A DNA stretch of 62,462 nucleotides from Eubacteriales bacterium. Lineage in GTDB: Bacteria > Bacillota > Clostridia > Lachnospirales > Lachnospiraceae. The notes beneath the pieces are model-generated. The model was not told the DNA's origin. It made no database searches and worked only from the letters and a program-made list of their open reading frames with translations. Positions 11,518 through 20,438 of this stretch are shown in pieces. Where the stretch lies: assembly GCA_030526665.1 (NCBI GenBank), contig JAUNCI010000008.1:1-62462 (forward strand), read 5' to 3'. The position numbers and the translations under genes were made by a program. Every line of letters starts with the position of its first letter. Position 1 is the stretch's first letter.

Positions 11518-12384
11518 TTATCGATCTATTCCGAAATAGGCATCAATACCATTTGCAATTCCGGTTACCATTGTTTTCTGAAATTCCGGATCAGCCATCT
11601 GTCGATCGTCGGATTCGTAGGACATGAATCCCATTTCAAGGATCGTAACCGGAACGCGGCTCCAATTGATACCGGTCATTGTGTCGGTATACTGAATACC
11701 AAGATTACGAAAACCGGTTGCTTCGCAATAAGAATCGAGAATTACCTGAGACAATCGATTGGAGTCATCGTATAAAGCGGCAACATATGGATTGGAGGCA
11801 GACGGACTCATCGTCAAAGCACCGCTGACAGTATGAGAATCATCTCCGTTTGCGTGGATGCGAACATAAATGTCGGAGCCGGATTCAGCAGCATACAGTG
11901 CACGTTCTTTATTGCTGATGGCAGTAAAATTGTCGGTACGTGTCATTACGACAGAATAGCCGCGGGATTCTAATTCATCACGAAGTTGAAGAGAAATCTG
12001 AAGATTTAACTCATACTCTGGCAAACCGGTATAGGACCCTTCCGTTCCTGTGGTACATTTCATCTTCATTTCGGAAGAACCCGGACCGTTTTCTTCCATG
12101 GCACTCATATCTACGGATTCTGCCTGGTGACCGGGATCAATACCAATCACATAGCCGTTAGAATCTGCGGAATTGGTTTTGGCGTCGAAAATACTGGAAC
12201 TGCTTTCGGAAGGAGAACCTATCATTGCCGTATCATCAGAGGCTTTGTTCAGGATGGATGCCTGGTTTGAAGCATCTTCAGCGTAAATGTTTCCGGAAAA
12301 AACCGGCATAAAAAGAAATCCGATCAGCAAAGAGGAAACAATTTTTTTACAGGTAAGATCTGATAAAAATTCTAAACGTTTCAT
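11518..12384 (-). CDS. Exported N-acetylmuramoyl-L-alanine amidase
   Basis: Amidase_3-type zinc amidase, 288 residues, cleaving the bond between muramic acid and the stem peptide. An N-terminal signal peptide is present (positive charges, then the SSLLIGFLFMPVFSGNIYA core). After a Ser-rich linker the catalytic domain begins with VIGIDPGHQ (zinc His). YELNLQIS follows with the zinc Glu, then DIYVRIHANG (zinc His) and VTILEMGFMS with the catalytic Glu. All four are intact. The linker contains TAMIGSPS followed by SSSSIFD, which recurs in other exported proteins of this window. Its stop codon abuts that of the upstream plus-strand gene with no spare bases. A probable extended -10 (TGCTAAAAT, minus strand, plus positions 12426-12434) lies upstream. 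Confidence 0.93.
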   Translation of the reverse strand: MKRLEFLSDLTCKKIVSSLLIGFLFMPVFSGNIYAEDASNQASILNKASDDTAMIGSPSESSSSIFDAKTNSADSNGYVIGIDPGHQAESVDMSAMEENGPGSSEMKMKCTTGTEGSYTGLPEYELNLQISLQLRDELESRGYSVVMTRTDNFTAISNKERALYAAESGSDIYVRIHANGDDSHTVSGALTMSPSASNPYVAALYDDSNRLSQVILDSYCEATGFRNLGIQYTDTMTGINWSRVPVTILEMGFMSYESDDRQMADPEFQKTMVTGIANGIDAYFGIDR

Positions 12385-12523
12385 ATTAGAAATCCTTTCA
12401 TCTTTTTTATGTTTAATTTGCCTCTATTTTAGCATGAAAGGACAATTCATATTTTATTTCTTCTGTAATTTAATAAAAAAGAAATAAAACGAATAAAAAA
12501 TGCAATAATATTTGACAAAGTTA

Positions 12524-12552
12524 TTGACACAAAAAATATTTTGCGTTACACT
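12524..12552 (+). promoter_or_regulatory. Promoter of the str operon (rpsL)
   Basis: A consensus -35 TTGACA (12524-12529), an exact 17-base spacer and TACACT as -10 (12547-12552). Transcription would start near 12559, exactly where the leader hairpin begins. Confidence 0.8.
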
Positions 12553-12557
12553 AATCG

Positions 12558-12590
12558 GGCGTGCGAAAGATAGCGTTTCTTTTGCACGCC
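12558..12590 (+). promoter_or_regulatory. Leader hairpin of the str operon
   Basis: A 13-bp stem (GGCGTGCGAAAGA with TCTTTTGCACGCC, one G-U pair) and a 7-base loop. It starts at the predicted transcription start of rpsL and lies about 70 bases upstream of the gene. There is no T-run, so it is not a terminator. It may stabilise the 5' end of the mRNA or take part in ribosomal-protein feedback. Confidence 0.6.
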
Positions 12591-12660
12591 TGAAATCAAT
12601 TAATAGCGACCGCGAGGCCCCATGTTAGGCATGGAGAAATAAATCGGGAGGTGAAATGGA

Positions 12661-13080
12661 ATGCCAACATTCAACCAGTTAGTAAGAAAAGGACGCGAAA
12701 CAGCTGTTAAAAAATCCACAGCACCAGCTCTTCAGAAAACATATAACTCTCTGAGAAAGAAAGCTTTCGATCAGTCCTCACCACAGAAACGTGGTGTTTG
12801 TACAGCTGTAAAAACAGCTACACCTAAAAAACCTAACTCAGCTCTTAGAAAAATCGCCAGAGTTCGTCTTTCAAACGGTATCGAAGTAACAAGCTACATC
12901 CCAGGTGAAGGACATAACCTTCAGGAACATAGCGTTGTTCTTATCCGTGGCGGTAGAGTAAAAGACTTACCAGGTACAAGATACCACATCATCAGAGGTA
13001 CTCTTGATACAGCAGGTGTTGCAAACAGAAAACAGGCTCGTTCTAAATACGGAGCTAAGAGACCAAAAGTTAAAAAATAA
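12661..13080 (+). CDS. rpsL: 30S ribosomal protein S12
   Basis: S12, 139 residues, part of the decoding centre of the small subunit. The conserved loops [11 protein letters not shown] and [10 protein letters not shown] followed by [10 protein letters not shown] are intact, including the two lysines whose change gives streptomycin resistance, so the allele looks sensitive. The start ATG is preceded by GGGAGGTG. It is first gene of the str operon, with S7, EF-G and EF-Tu downstream. Confidence 0.98.
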   Translation: MPTFNQLVRKGRETAVKKSTAPALQKTYNSLRKKAFDQSSPQKRGVCTAVKTATPKKPNSALRKIARVRLSNGIEVTSYIPGEGHNLQEHSVVLIRGGRVKDLPGTRYHIIRGTLDTAGVANRKQARSKYGAKRPKVKK

Positions 13081-13139
13081 TTAAAACAGTTACAGTTATA
13101 TCTATAGTATTAACGGAGACTATATACGATTTGTACGGT

Positions 13140-13178
13140 GTTCCATATACCCTAACGGTTGCGGGTTAAATATAGAAC
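13140..13178 (+). promoter_or_regulatory. Possible regulatory hairpin between rpsL and rpsG
   Basis: The 176-base rpsL-rpsG gap is long for this operon. It can fold as nested stems: GTTC/GAAC, then ATAT/ATAT, then ACCC/GGGT, closing a 10-base loop. In Escherichia coli S7 represses its own translation by binding the S12-S7 intergenic RNA. Whether this unrelated fold plays the same part is inference. Confidence 0.35.
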
Positions 13179-13256
13179 TTTGCCAGTGCGAAACATGCAA
13201 TAGTTTACTGTGTGAGTACCGATGATATAATCAATATGATTAAGGAGGGAAGTAAC

Positions 13257-13727
13257 GTGCCACGTAAAGGACATACTCAGAAAAGAGACGTTCTGGCAGA
13301 TCCAATGTACAATAACAAAGTCGTTACTAAACTTATCAATAACATCATGTTAGATGGTAAGAAAGGTGTCGCTCAGAAAATTGTATACGGAGCATTCGCC
13401 AGAATCGAAGAGAAGGCTGGAAAGCCGGCTCTTGAAGTATTTGAAGAGGCAATGAACAACATCATGCCTGTTCTGGAAGTAAAAGCAAGACGTATCGGTG
13501 GAGCTACATATCAGGTTCCGATCGAAGTTAGACCTGACCGTCGTCAGGCACTCGCTCTTCGTTGGTTAACAATGTTCTCACGTAAGAGAGGCGAAAAAAC
13601 AATGGAAGAGAGACTTGCAAACGAATTATTAGATGCAATGAACAACACCGGCGCATCTGTTAAGAGAAAAGAAGACATGCACAAGATGGCAGAAGCAAAC
13701 AAAGCATTTGCTCACTATCGCTTCTAA
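13257..13727 (+). CDS. rpsG: 30S ribosomal protein S7
   Basis: S7, 156 residues, binds the 3' major domain of 16S rRNA and organises the small-subunit head. The frame is open to an upstream GTG at 13212, but the family starts with [13 protein letters not shown]. The GTG at 13257 has the strong site AAGGAGGGA 6 bases before it, so that start is used. Conserved segments include [24 protein letters not shown] and the C-terminal [11 protein letters not shown]-like end ([11 protein letters not shown]). Confidence 0.97.
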   Translation: MPRKGHTQKRDVLADPMYNNKVVTKLINNIMLDGKKGVAQKIVYGAFARIEEKAGKPALEVFEEAMNNIMPVLEVKARRIGGATYQVPIEVRPDRRQALALRWLTMFSRKRGEKTMEERLANELLDAMNNTGASVKRKEDMHKMAEANKAFAHYRF

Positions 13728-13745
13728 TAACAGGAGGAAAAGCAA

Positions 13746-15866
13746 TTGGCTAAAGAAGGAAGAGAATATCCGCTTGAGCGCACCAGAAATATTGGTATCA
13801 TGGCTCATATCGATGCTGGTAAAACAACAACAACAGAGCGTATCCTGTATTATACTGGTGTAAACTATAAAATCGGCGATACTCATGAAGGTACTGCTAC
13901 CATGGACTGGATGGAACAGGAGCAGGAAAGAGGTATCACAATTACTTCTGCAGCTACTACATGCCATTGGACATTGCAGGAAAACTGCAAACCAAAGGCT
14001 GGTGCCCTGGAACATCGTATCAACATCATTGATACTCCTGGACACGTAGACTTCACAGTAGAAGTTGAGCGTTCCCTTCGTGTACTTGATGGCGCCGTTG
14101 GTGTCTTCTGTGCAAAGGGTGGTGTTGAACCACAGTCTGAAAACGTATGGCGTCAGGCTGATACATACAATGTACCACGTATGGCATTCATCAATAAGAT
14201 GGATATCCTTGGTGCAGACTTCTACAACGCTGTAGATCAGATCAAAAACCGTCTTGGAAAAAATGCAATCTGCATTCAGCTTCCAATCGGTAAAGAAGAC
14301 GAATTCAAAGGAATCGTTGACCTTTTTGAAATGAAAGCATACATCTACAATGATGATAAAGGTGATGACATCTCTATCGTAGATATCCCAGAGGATATGG
14401 CAGATGATTGCGAATTATATCATACAGAGCTTGTTGAAAAAATCTGTGAATTAGATGATGATCTGATGATGGCTTACCTTGAAGGTGAAGAGCCAACAAT
14501 CGATGAACTCAAAAAAGTTCTCAGAAAAGCAACATGCGAATGTACAGCAGTTCCTGTATGCTGTGGTACAGCTTACAGAAACAAAGGTGTTCAGAAACTT
14601 CTGGATGCTGTTATTGAATTCATGCCATCACCGGTTGATATTCCGGCTATCAAAGGTACAGACCTTGATGGTAATGAAGTTGAAAGACATTCATCAGATG
14701 ATGAACCTTTCTCAGCACTTGCGTTCAAAATCATGGCTGACCCATTCGTTGGTAAGCTTGCATTCTTCCGTGTATATTCCGGTACAATGAACTCCGGTTC
14801 TTATGTACTGAACTCTACAAAAGGAAAGAAAGAACGTGTAGGCCGTATCCTTCAGATGCACGCAAACAAGAGACAGGAACTTGACAAAGTTTACTCTGGT
14901 GACATTGCTGCAGCTGTTGGTTTCAAAGTAACAGGTACAGGTGACACGATCTGTGATGAACAGCATCCTGTTATCCTTGAATCTATGGAATTCCCGGAAC
15001 CGGTTATCGAGCTTGCTATCGAGCCTAAAACAAAAGCCGGCCAGGGTAAACTTGGTGAATCTCTTGCAAAACTTGCAGAAGAAGACCCAACATTCCGTGC
15101 ACATACAAACCATGAAACAGGTCAGACAATCATCGCCGGTATGGGTGAGCTTCATCTGGAAATCATCGTTGACCGTCTGCTTCGTGAATTCAAAGTAGAA
15201 GCTAACGTTGGTGCTCCACAGGTTGCTTACAAAGAAACCATTACAAAACCGGTTGACGTTGACAGCAAATATGCGAAACAGTCCGGTGGTCGTGGTCAGT
15301 ATGGTCACTGTAAAGTTAAATTCGAGCCAATGGATGCCAACGGTGAAGAACTGTACAAGTTTGAATCTACTGTTGTTGGTGGTGCTATTCCTAAAGAATA
15401 CATCCCGGCAGTTGGCGAAGGTATCGAAGAAGCTATGAAAGCCGGTATCCTTGGTGGATTCCCGGTAGTTGGTGTACATGCAAATGTATACGATGGTTCT
15501 TACCATGAAGTCGACTCTTCTGAAATGGCATTCCACATTGCAGGTTCTCTTGCATTCAAAGATGCTATGAAAAAAGCTTCCGCAATTCTTCTTGAGCCAA
15601 TCATGAGAGTTGAGGTTACTACACCAGAAGATTACATGGGTGATGTTATCGGTGATATCAACTCCCGTCGTGGTCGTATCGAAGGTATGGAAGACATTGG
15701 TGGCGGAAAGATGATCCGTGGATTCGTTCCGCTTTCAGAGATGTTCGGTTATGCAACAGACCTGCGTTCTAGAACACAGGGACGTGGTAACTACTCTATG
15801 TTCTTCGAAAAATATGAACCGGTACCGAAATCCGTTCAGGAAAAAGTACTTTCATCTAAAGACTGA
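13746..15866 (+). CDS. fusA: Elongation factor G
   Basis: GTPase that drives ribosomal translocation, 706 residues. The start is TTG (reads [14 protein letters not shown]), preceded by AGGAGG 8 bases upstream; no ATG fits better. GTP-binding motifs are visible: [10 protein letters not shown] (P loop), the switch I region [21 protein letters not shown] and NKMD. Domains II to V follow with [10 protein letters not shown]-type G-domain and [10 protein letters not shown] in domain IV. It lies 18 bases after rpsG. Confidence 0.98.
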   Translation: MAKEGREYPLERTRNIGIMAHIDAGKTTTTERILYYTGVNYKIGDTHEGTATMDWMEQEQERGITITSAATTCHWTLQENCKPKAGALEHRINIIDTPGHVDFTVEVERSLRVLDGAVGVFCAKGGVEPQSENVWRQADTYNVPRMAFINKMDILGADFYNAVDQIKNRLGKNAICIQLPIGKEDEFKGIVDLFEMKAYIYNDDKGDDISIVDIPEDMADDCELYHTELVEKICELDDDLMMAYLEGEEPTIDELKKVLRKATCECTAVPVCCGTAYRNKGVQKLLDAVIEFMPSPVDIPAIKGTDLDGNEVERHSSDDEPFSALAFKIMADPFVGKLAFFRVYSGTMNSGSYVLNSTKGKKERVGRILQMHANKRQELDKVYSGDIAAAVGFKVTGTGDTICDEQHPVILESMEFPEPVIELAIEPKTKAGQGKLGESLAKLAEEDPTFRAHTNHETGQTIIAGMGELHLEIIVDRLLREFKVEANVGAPQVAYKETITKPVDVDSKYAKQSGGRGQYGHCKVKFEPMDANGEELYKFESTVVGGAIPKEYIPAVGEGIEEAMKAGILGGFPVVGVHANVYDGSYHEVDSSEMAFHIAGSLAFKDAMKKASAILLEPIMRVEVTTPEDYMGDVIGDINSRRGRIEGMEDIGGGKMIRGFVPLSEMFGYATDLRSRTQGRGNYSMFFEKYEPVPKSVQEKVLSSKD

Positions 15867-15890
15867 TTTTAAATCAACAATATAAAAATA

Positions 15891-15933
15891 CTTGCAAATA
15901 TCCATGGTTTAACATATAATCATGGATAGCAAG
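15891..15933 (+). promoter_or_regulatory. tuf promoter overlapped by an inverted repeat
   Basis: A promoter for tuf: TTGCAA (15892-15897), a 17-base spacer and a perfect TATAAT (15915-15920). An interrupted inverted repeat straddles it, CTTGC-aaa-TATCCATG on the left and CATGGATA-GCAAG on the right. The -35 lies in the left arm and the -10 in the 14-base centre. No T-run follows the repeat. It could be an operator or, on read-through RNA from fusA, a processing hairpin. Confidence 0.7.
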
Positions 15934-15995
15934 TTTAAAACGTAAAAAAAAACACTTTCTCAAATAATGAGACAGATTTTTAGGAGGAAATTAAA

Positions 15996-17183
15996 ATGGC
16001 AAAGGCTAAGTTTGACAGATCCAAAACACATTGTAACATTGGTACAATCGGACACGTTGACCATGGTAAAACTACTTTAACAGCAGCTATCACAAAAGTT
16101 CTTGCTGAAAGAGTAGAAGGTAACGCTAAAGTAGATTTCGAAAACATCGATAAAGCTCCAGAAGAAAGAGAACGTGGTATCACAATCTCTACAGCTCACG
16201 TTGAATATCAGACAAAAAAACGTCACTATGCTCACGTTGACTGCCCAGGACATGCTGACTACGTTAAAAACATGATCACAGGTGCTGCTCAGATGGATGG
16301 TGCTATCCTTGTAGTAGCTGCTACTGATGGTGTTATGGCTCAGACAAAAGAACATATCCTTCTTTCTCGTCAGGTAGGTGTACCTTACATCGTTGTATTC
16401 ATGAACAAATGTGATATGGTTGACGACGAAGAACTTCTTGAACTCGTTGAAATGGAAATCACAGAACAGCTTGAAGAATATGATTTCACAGACTGCCCAA
16501 TCATCAAAGGATCTGCTCTTAAAGCTCTTGAAGATCCAAACAGCGAATGGGGCGACAAAATCATGGAACTTATGGATACAGTTGATGAATACATTCCGGA
16601 TCCACAGCGTGATACAGACAAACCATTCATCATGCCTGTAGAAGACGTATTCTCTATCACAGGTCGTGGTACAGTTGCTACTGGTAGAGTAGAAGCTGGT
16701 GTTCTTCACGTATCTGAAGAAGTAGAAATCGTTGGTCTTAAAGAAGAAACACGTAAAGTAGTTGTAACAGGTATCGAAATGTTCCGTAAACTCCTTGATG
16801 AAGCTCAGGCTGGTGATAACATCGGTGCTCTTCTTCGTGGTGTTCAGAGAAACGAAATCGAACGTGGACAGGTTCTTGCTAAACCAGGAACAATCAAATG
16901 CCACACAAAATTCACAGCTCAGGTTTACGTTCTGACAAAAGATGAAGGTGGTCGTCATACACCATTCTTCAACAACTATCGTCCACAGTTCTACTTCAGA
17001 ACAACAGACGTAACAGGTGTTTGCAACCTTCCAGAAGGAACAGAAATGTGCATGCCTGGTGACAACATCGAAATGACTATCGAACTGATTCACCCAATCG
17101 CTATGGATCAGGGTCTTACATTCGCTATCCGTGAAGGTGGACGTACAGTAGGTTCAGGTCGTGTTGCTACAATCATCGACTAA
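15996..17183 (+). CDS. tuf: Elongation factor Tu
   Basis: GTPase that delivers aminoacyl-tRNA to the ribosome, 395 residues, the usual size. Motifs: [10 protein letters not shown] (P loop), [18 protein letters not shown] and GSALKALED. The start ATG follows AGGAGG at 9 bases. Codon use is strongly biased, as expected for one of the most abundant proteins. It is the last gene of the str operon and ends at an intrinsic terminator. Confidence 0.98.
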   Translation: MAKAKFDRSKTHCNIGTIGHVDHGKTTLTAAITKVLAERVEGNAKVDFENIDKAPEERERGITISTAHVEYQTKKRHYAHVDCPGHADYVKNMITGAAQMDGAILVVAATDGVMAQTKEHILLSRQVGVPYIVVFMNKCDMVDDEELLELVEMEITEQLEEYDFTDCPIIKGSALKALEDPNSEWGDKIMELMDTVDEYIPDPQRDTDKPFIMPVEDVFSITGRGTVATGRVEAGVLHVSEEVEIVGLKEETRKVVVTGIEMFRKLLDEAQAGDNIGALLRGVQRNEIERGQVLAKPGTIKCHTKFTAQVYVLTKDEGGRHTPFFNNYRPQFYFRTTDVTGVCNLPEGTEMCMPGDNIEMTIELIHPIAMDQGLTFAIREGGRTVGSGRVATIID

Positions 17184-17244
17184 TTTTTAATTAATATTGA
17201 ATATATTAAATGCATTTTTAATGCAGTGTCCAAACGTAAAATCA

Positions 17245-17276
17245 GGCTTCCGGAAGAAATTCCGGGAGCCTTTTTT
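17245..17276 (+). terminator. Intrinsic terminator after tuf
   Basis: An 11-bp stem (GGCTTCCGGAA / TTCCGGGAGCC, one G-T pair) with a GAAA loop and six T residues. Confidence 0.93.
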
Positions 17277-17314
17277 GTGCAACAGAAAAGTCAGAGATAA
17301 TAAAGAGAGGAATT

Positions 17315-18193
17315 ATGAGAAACAAGACAAAAATAACAGGACATTTGCTGGCAATTATCACGGCATTTATCTGGGGAGTAACCTTTGTATCTTCCAAAAT
17401 ATTACTTAGAGAATTTACGCCGGTTGAGCTTCTGCTGAATCGATTTGTAGTGGGATATATTACTTTGTGGATCATTCGCCCGAAACGACTTCGATTTGAA
17501 AACTGGAAAAGAGAATTATTATATGCAGGTGCAGGATTAACCGGTGTTTGTCTGTATTATTTGGGTGAAAATCTTGCATTGGTATACACACAGGCAGCAA
17601 ATGTCAGTGTTATCGTATCGTCCGCCCCGTTGTTCGTAAGTTTGTTCGCACACTTTTTCCTCAAAGATGAAAAAATTAAGCGCTATTTTTATATTGGTTT
17701 TGCTTGTTCCATTGTAGGAATTTTGCTTTTGAGCTTTGGCGGAGGTCAGGGAATCCGTGTAAATGCAATCGGTGATGGAATCTGTGTTCTGGCTGCAGTA
17801 TTTTGGGGCGTGTATTCCATTATTGTTAAAAAGATTAATGAAGGGAGTATTTCTGCGGTTTTAACGACACGTAGAATTTTCTTTTATGGGATTGTATTTA
17901 TGATTCCGCTGGCATTGTTATCCGGTTATCAGCTTAAACCGGAGCGATTTGCCAATACGATAAATCTTTTCAATTTCCTGTTCCTGGGGGTATGTGCCTG
18001 TGCGTTGTGTTTTATTATGTGGAACAAAGCAGTAGCGATTTTGGGAGCAATCAAGACTAGCGCATATATTTATGCAATTCCTGCGATAACGATCGTATTT
18101 TCTGTTTTGGTATTACACGAAAAAATAACACTTTTGATGGGGATTGGAACGATACTGACGATCGTAGGTCTTGTCGTTTCAGAAAAAGAATAG
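17315..18193 (+). CDS. EamA-family (DMT) permease
   Basis: Membrane protein of 292 residues with about ten hydrophobic helices, arranged as two EamA repeats (about 8-140 and 150-288). The first begins LLAIITAFIWGVTFVSSKILLREF and the second IGDGICVLAAVFWGVYSIIVKK, the usual mirrored signatures. The drug/metabolite transporter superfamily moves amino acids, sugars or drugs, and the substrate cannot be told from sequence. It stands alone: a terminator precedes it and a separate promoter follows. The start ATG has AGAGAGG upstream. Confidence 0.9.
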   Translation: MRNKTKITGHLLAIITAFIWGVTFVSSKILLREFTPVELLLNRFVVGYITLWIIRPKRLRFENWKRELLYAGAGLTGVCLYYLGENLALVYTQAANVSVIVSSAPLFVSLFAHFFLKDEKIKRYFYIGFACSIVGILLLSFGGGQGIRVNAIGDGICVLAAVFWGVYSIIVKKINEGSISAVLTTRRIFFYGIVFMIPLALLSGYQLKPERFANTINLFNFLFLGVCACALCFIMWNKAVAILGAIKTSAYIYAIPAITIVFSVLVLHEKITLLMGIGTILTIVGLVVSEKE

Positions 18194-18232
18194 ACTGTGG
18201 ATATGCCTGAATATGAAAGATACAATGGAATA

Positions 18233-18241
18233 TGATATAAT
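18233..18241 (+). promoter_or_regulatory. Extended -10 promoter for the exported protein gene
   Basis: TGATATAAT is an extended -10 element with no good -35. It lies about 70 bases upstream of the start codon at 18312. A small GTAGC/GCTAC hairpin follows in the leader. Confidence 0.45.
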
Positions 18242-18311
18242 ATGTTATACTATATTCAAATGTAGCTAAAGCTACGTTAGATATAGAAAAATATCTTTCT
18301 AAATTCAGGTT

Positions 18312-19055
18312 ATGGGAATGAAAAATATGAAAAAGAAATGTTGTGCAGCGATTCTAAGCTGCATTATGATATTCGGAAACAGCGCGGGTATATCGGCAGG
18401 CATTTTTGATCAGAATACAGATCAGAATATGGTAGAGGCTGAGGAAGAGGACTCTGCTGATGGCAAAGCTGCCGAAGGAGACACTGTCGATGATGAAGGT
18501 ACGGCAATGATCGGACCTTCCAAAGGTAATGATTCTTCCATCTTTGATACGATTAATGAAGTGGAAGGAACAGTATATGAATTGCCGGATGGATTAGGTG
18601 CTTATTTTACCTATATGGGCTGGCAGTGTATTACAAATAGAGCGAGTAATCAATGGGCTGTTATCGAAAAAAGCGGTGGATTTGATTACAATTTTAACGA
18701 CGAGGGATTTGCAGTGGTAAACGATCGTTATCTGATAGCATGTACACTGACATTTGGCAATGTAGGTGATGCGGTAGATTTTGTCCAGAATGACGGAACC
18801 GTCATTACCGGCATAATCGGCGATATTAAAAATCAAAATGATCCGGGATGTAATATATACGGGCATAATAATGGACAGGTCGTTTTGGAGTTTATTGTGG
18901 ACAAAAATCAATGGTATTCGGGAGGCAGTGCGTCACATCCAAATCCGGGAACGTCTACATGTCATCCTGAATGGGGTGGAAAATACATATCTAAAATCAT
19001 TAACTACGGACCTTATTTTACCACAGAAAATTCACAGCCGATTCCTCAATCCTGA
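18312..19055 (+). CDS. Small exported protein of unknown function
   Basis: A 247-residue exported protein. A signal peptide (KKKCCAAILSCIMIFGNSAG) is followed by an acidic segment (about 38-65) and the linker GTAMIGPSKGNDSSIFD. The C-terminal domain of about 165 residues contains GLGAYFTYMGWQCITNRAS, FAVVNDRYLIACTLTFG, VGDAVDF, GDIKNQNDPGCNIYGHNNG and VVLEFIVDKNQWY, and ends near TSTCHPEWGG. It looks like a compact beta-rich extracellular domain; I recall similar unnamed proteins in Lachnospiraceae but no assigned function. The conserved Asp, His and Cys residues could make it a hydrolase or binder, but this is not demonstrable. In-frame ATGs at 18318 and 18327 are alternative starts. Confidence 0.75.
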   Translation: MGMKNMKKKCCAAILSCIMIFGNSAGISAGIFDQNTDQNMVEAEEEDSADGKAAEGDTVDDEGTAMIGPSKGNDSSIFDTINEVEGTVYELPDGLGAYFTYMGWQCITNRASNQWAVIEKSGGFDYNFNDEGFAVVNDRYLIACTLTFGNVGDAVDFVQNDGTVITGIIGDIKNQNDPGCNIYGHNNGQVVLEFIVDKNQWYSGGSASHPNPGTSTCHPEWGGKYISKIINYGPYFTTENSQPIPQS

Positions 19056-19133
19056 TATAGAAGTTGAGAGATTTGAAATTGTTGTTGCATAATAGTTATA
19101 ATAATCGTATAATAAATACGAAATTTAAATAAT

Positions 19134-19224
19134 GACCGGGGGAGTTTCAATTGAGAAGCTGAGAGTAAGGTATTCCTTAGACCCTTTAAACCTGTTGGAT
19201 CATGCCAGAGTAGGGAGTGTATAT
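19134..19224 (+). promoter_or_regulatory. TPP riboswitch (THI element)
   Basis: The hallmarks of the thiamine pyrophosphate riboswitch are present in order: CCGGGGAG, GCTGAGAG, ACCCTTTAAACCTG, then GGATCATGCCAGAGTAGGGA. A likely promoter is upstream (-10 TATAAT at 19108-19113 with TTGCAT 17 bases before it). It is followed by an intrinsic terminator and the thiamine transport operon, so bound TPP should stop transcription. Confidence 0.93.
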
Positions 19225-19235
19225 AACGAATTTTT

Positions 19236-19265
19236 GACATCTGCTGATCGCAGATGTCTTTTTTT
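19236..19265 (+). terminator. Riboswitch-controlled terminator of the thiamine operon
   Basis: A perfect 9-bp stem (GACATCTGC / GCAGATGTC), a 5-base loop and seven T residues, placed 11 bases after the TPP aptamer. Confidence 0.92.
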
Positions 19266-19274
19266 ATATAAAAC

Positions 19275-19316
19275 GCTCCGCGAGGATGTGCCAGATCCCG
19301 CTGAGCTCGACTTGAA
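19275..19316 (+). other. Leader hairpin followed by the TCGACTTGAA motif
   Basis: After the terminator, GCTCCGCGAGGAT can pair with ATCCCGCTGAGC (one mismatch, one bulge). The hairpin is directly followed by the 10-mer TCGACTTGAA (19307-19316), which occurs four times in this window, always between genes. Confidence 0.45.
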
Positions 19317-19393
19317 AATAGGAAATTCTATTTCTGCAGATAATTACGGTTTGATTTGAATTTCAAAAAATAAAGATTTCGGAGGAAGAAAAA

Positions 19394-19690
19394 ATGAACG
19401 CAAGTGTAGCTATTCAGGTACTGCCAACCGTACTTGACGACGAAGAAGTAATCAGAATTGTAGATGAGGTAATCGCTTACATCAAATCCACAGGATTAAG
19501 CTGTTATGTCGGACCATTTGAGACAACCATTGAAGGTGATTATGATGAACTGATGGACATTGTAAAAGAATGTCAGCATGTAGCAGAGCGTGCAGGATGC
19601 CCGGCAATGAATGTATACGTAAAAATTGCGTATAAACCAGAAGGAGATGTACTTACCATTGAAAAGAAGGTCAAAAAACATCACGAATAA
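19394..19690 (+). CDS. Thiamine-binding protein, MTH1187/YkoF type
   Basis: A 98-residue cytoplasmic protein of the thiamine-binding (DUF77, MTH1187/YkoF-like) family. The core NASVAIQVLP, the segment VIAYIKSTGLSCYVGPFETTIEGDYDEL and the final VKIAYKPEG are typical ferredoxin-like-fold elements. Family members bind thiamine or its pyrimidine part and accompany thiamine-precursor transporters. A strong GGAGGAAG site precedes the ATG. It overlaps the permease gene at its 3' end and is first in the TPP-controlled operon. Confidence 0.88.
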   Translation: MNASVAIQVLPTVLDDEEVIRIVDEVIAYIKSTGLSCYVGPFETTIEGDYDELMDIVKECQHVAERAGCPAMNVYVKIAYKPEGDVLTIEKKVKKHHE

Positions 19691-20438
19691 AATTCCGCCT
19701 GTCATAGCCATGGCAGCGATTTTATTCATCTGGTTTGGTGTGAGTGAGGGAGAAGTTGTGCCATCATACATGCTTCCTTCACCGATCAATGTGGTAAAAG
19801 CACTGGTTGGTGATATTGCAATGATTTTAACGCACGCAAAATTTACTCTTCAGGAGGCATTTTATGGGCTGGCGATTGGAATCTTGCTTGCATTTTGCAT
19901 GGCCACACTGATGGAGCGATTCAAGGTGGTGGATCTTGCCTTATATCCAATTATGATCGTAACGCAGACAATTCCTACCATTGCAATCGCACCGATCCTT
20001 GTTCTCTGGATGGGATTTGGAATGGCACCAAAAATCACGCTGGTCGTGATTACAACCTTTTTTCCAATCACGGTAGGTCTGCTGGATGGATACAAAAGTG
20101 TGGATAAGGACGCCATTGATCTGATGAGATCGATGGGCGCAAGCAGAATGCAGATTTTTACACATGTAAAATTCCCATCTGCACTGCCACAGTTTTTTTC
20201 CGGACTGAAAATATCAGCATCCTATGCAGTAGTTGGTGCGGTCGTTTCAGAATGGCTGGGTGGATTTAACGGTCTTGGTGTGTATATGACGCGTGTAAAA
20301 AAAGCTTATGCATTTGATAAGATGTTTGCTGTAATTATTTTTATCGTGATTATCAGCCTTACACTTTTGCTGATTGTAAATGTTTTGAGTCGCGTGGTTA
20401 TGCCGTGGCTTCGTATTGAAAGAGGAAATAGAAATTGA
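19647..20438 (+). CDS. ABC transporter permease of the thiamine/precursor system
   Basis: Inner-membrane permease of about 263 residues with about six helices. The EAA loop that contacts the ATPase is visible (DLMRSMGASRMQIFTHVKFP, then ALPQFFSGLKIS). It resembles ThiX/SsuC-type permeases paired with THI5/NMT1-like binding proteins. The start is uncertain. The frame opens with TTG at 19626; the ATG at 19647 directly abuts AAGGAG; a TTG at 19659 has a longer 12-base spacing. All overlap the end of the preceding gene, which implies translational coupling. The binding-protein gene overlaps its stop by one base. Confidence 0.9.
   Translation: MYLPLKRRSKNITNKIPPVIAMAAILFIWFGVSEGEVVPSYMLPSPINVVKALVGDIAMILTHAKFTLQEAFYGLAIGILLAFCMATLMERFKVVDLALYPIMIVTQTIPTIAIAPILVLWMGFGMAPKITLVVITTFFPITVGLLDGYKSVDKDAIDLMRSMGASRMQIFTHVKFPSALPQFFSGLKISASYAVVGAVVSEWLGGFNGLGVYMTRVKKAYAFDKMFAVIIFIVIISLTLLLIVNVLSRVVMPWLRIERGNRN

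Noticed and set aside
11518-12384. Prophage endolysin
   Set aside because: It has a signal peptide, and no holin, phage structural or integrase gene lies near, so a host cell-wall amidase is more likely.
12512-12517. Second TTGACA just upstream of the rpsL -35
   Set aside because: No -10 element lies at the proper distance; the TTGACA at 12524 has the exact 17-base spacing.
16077-17093. Long open frame (338 codons) on the minus strand opposite tuf; similar ones opposite rpoB, fusA and rpoC
   Set aside because: They lie wholly inside highly conserved, codon-biased genes, have Cys/Phe/Ser-rich nonsense composition and no ribosome binding sites. They are antisense shadows.
19132-19359. Open frame through the TPP riboswitch and its terminator
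   Set aside because: The RNA elements explain this stretch fully and the frame crosses the terminator hairpin.
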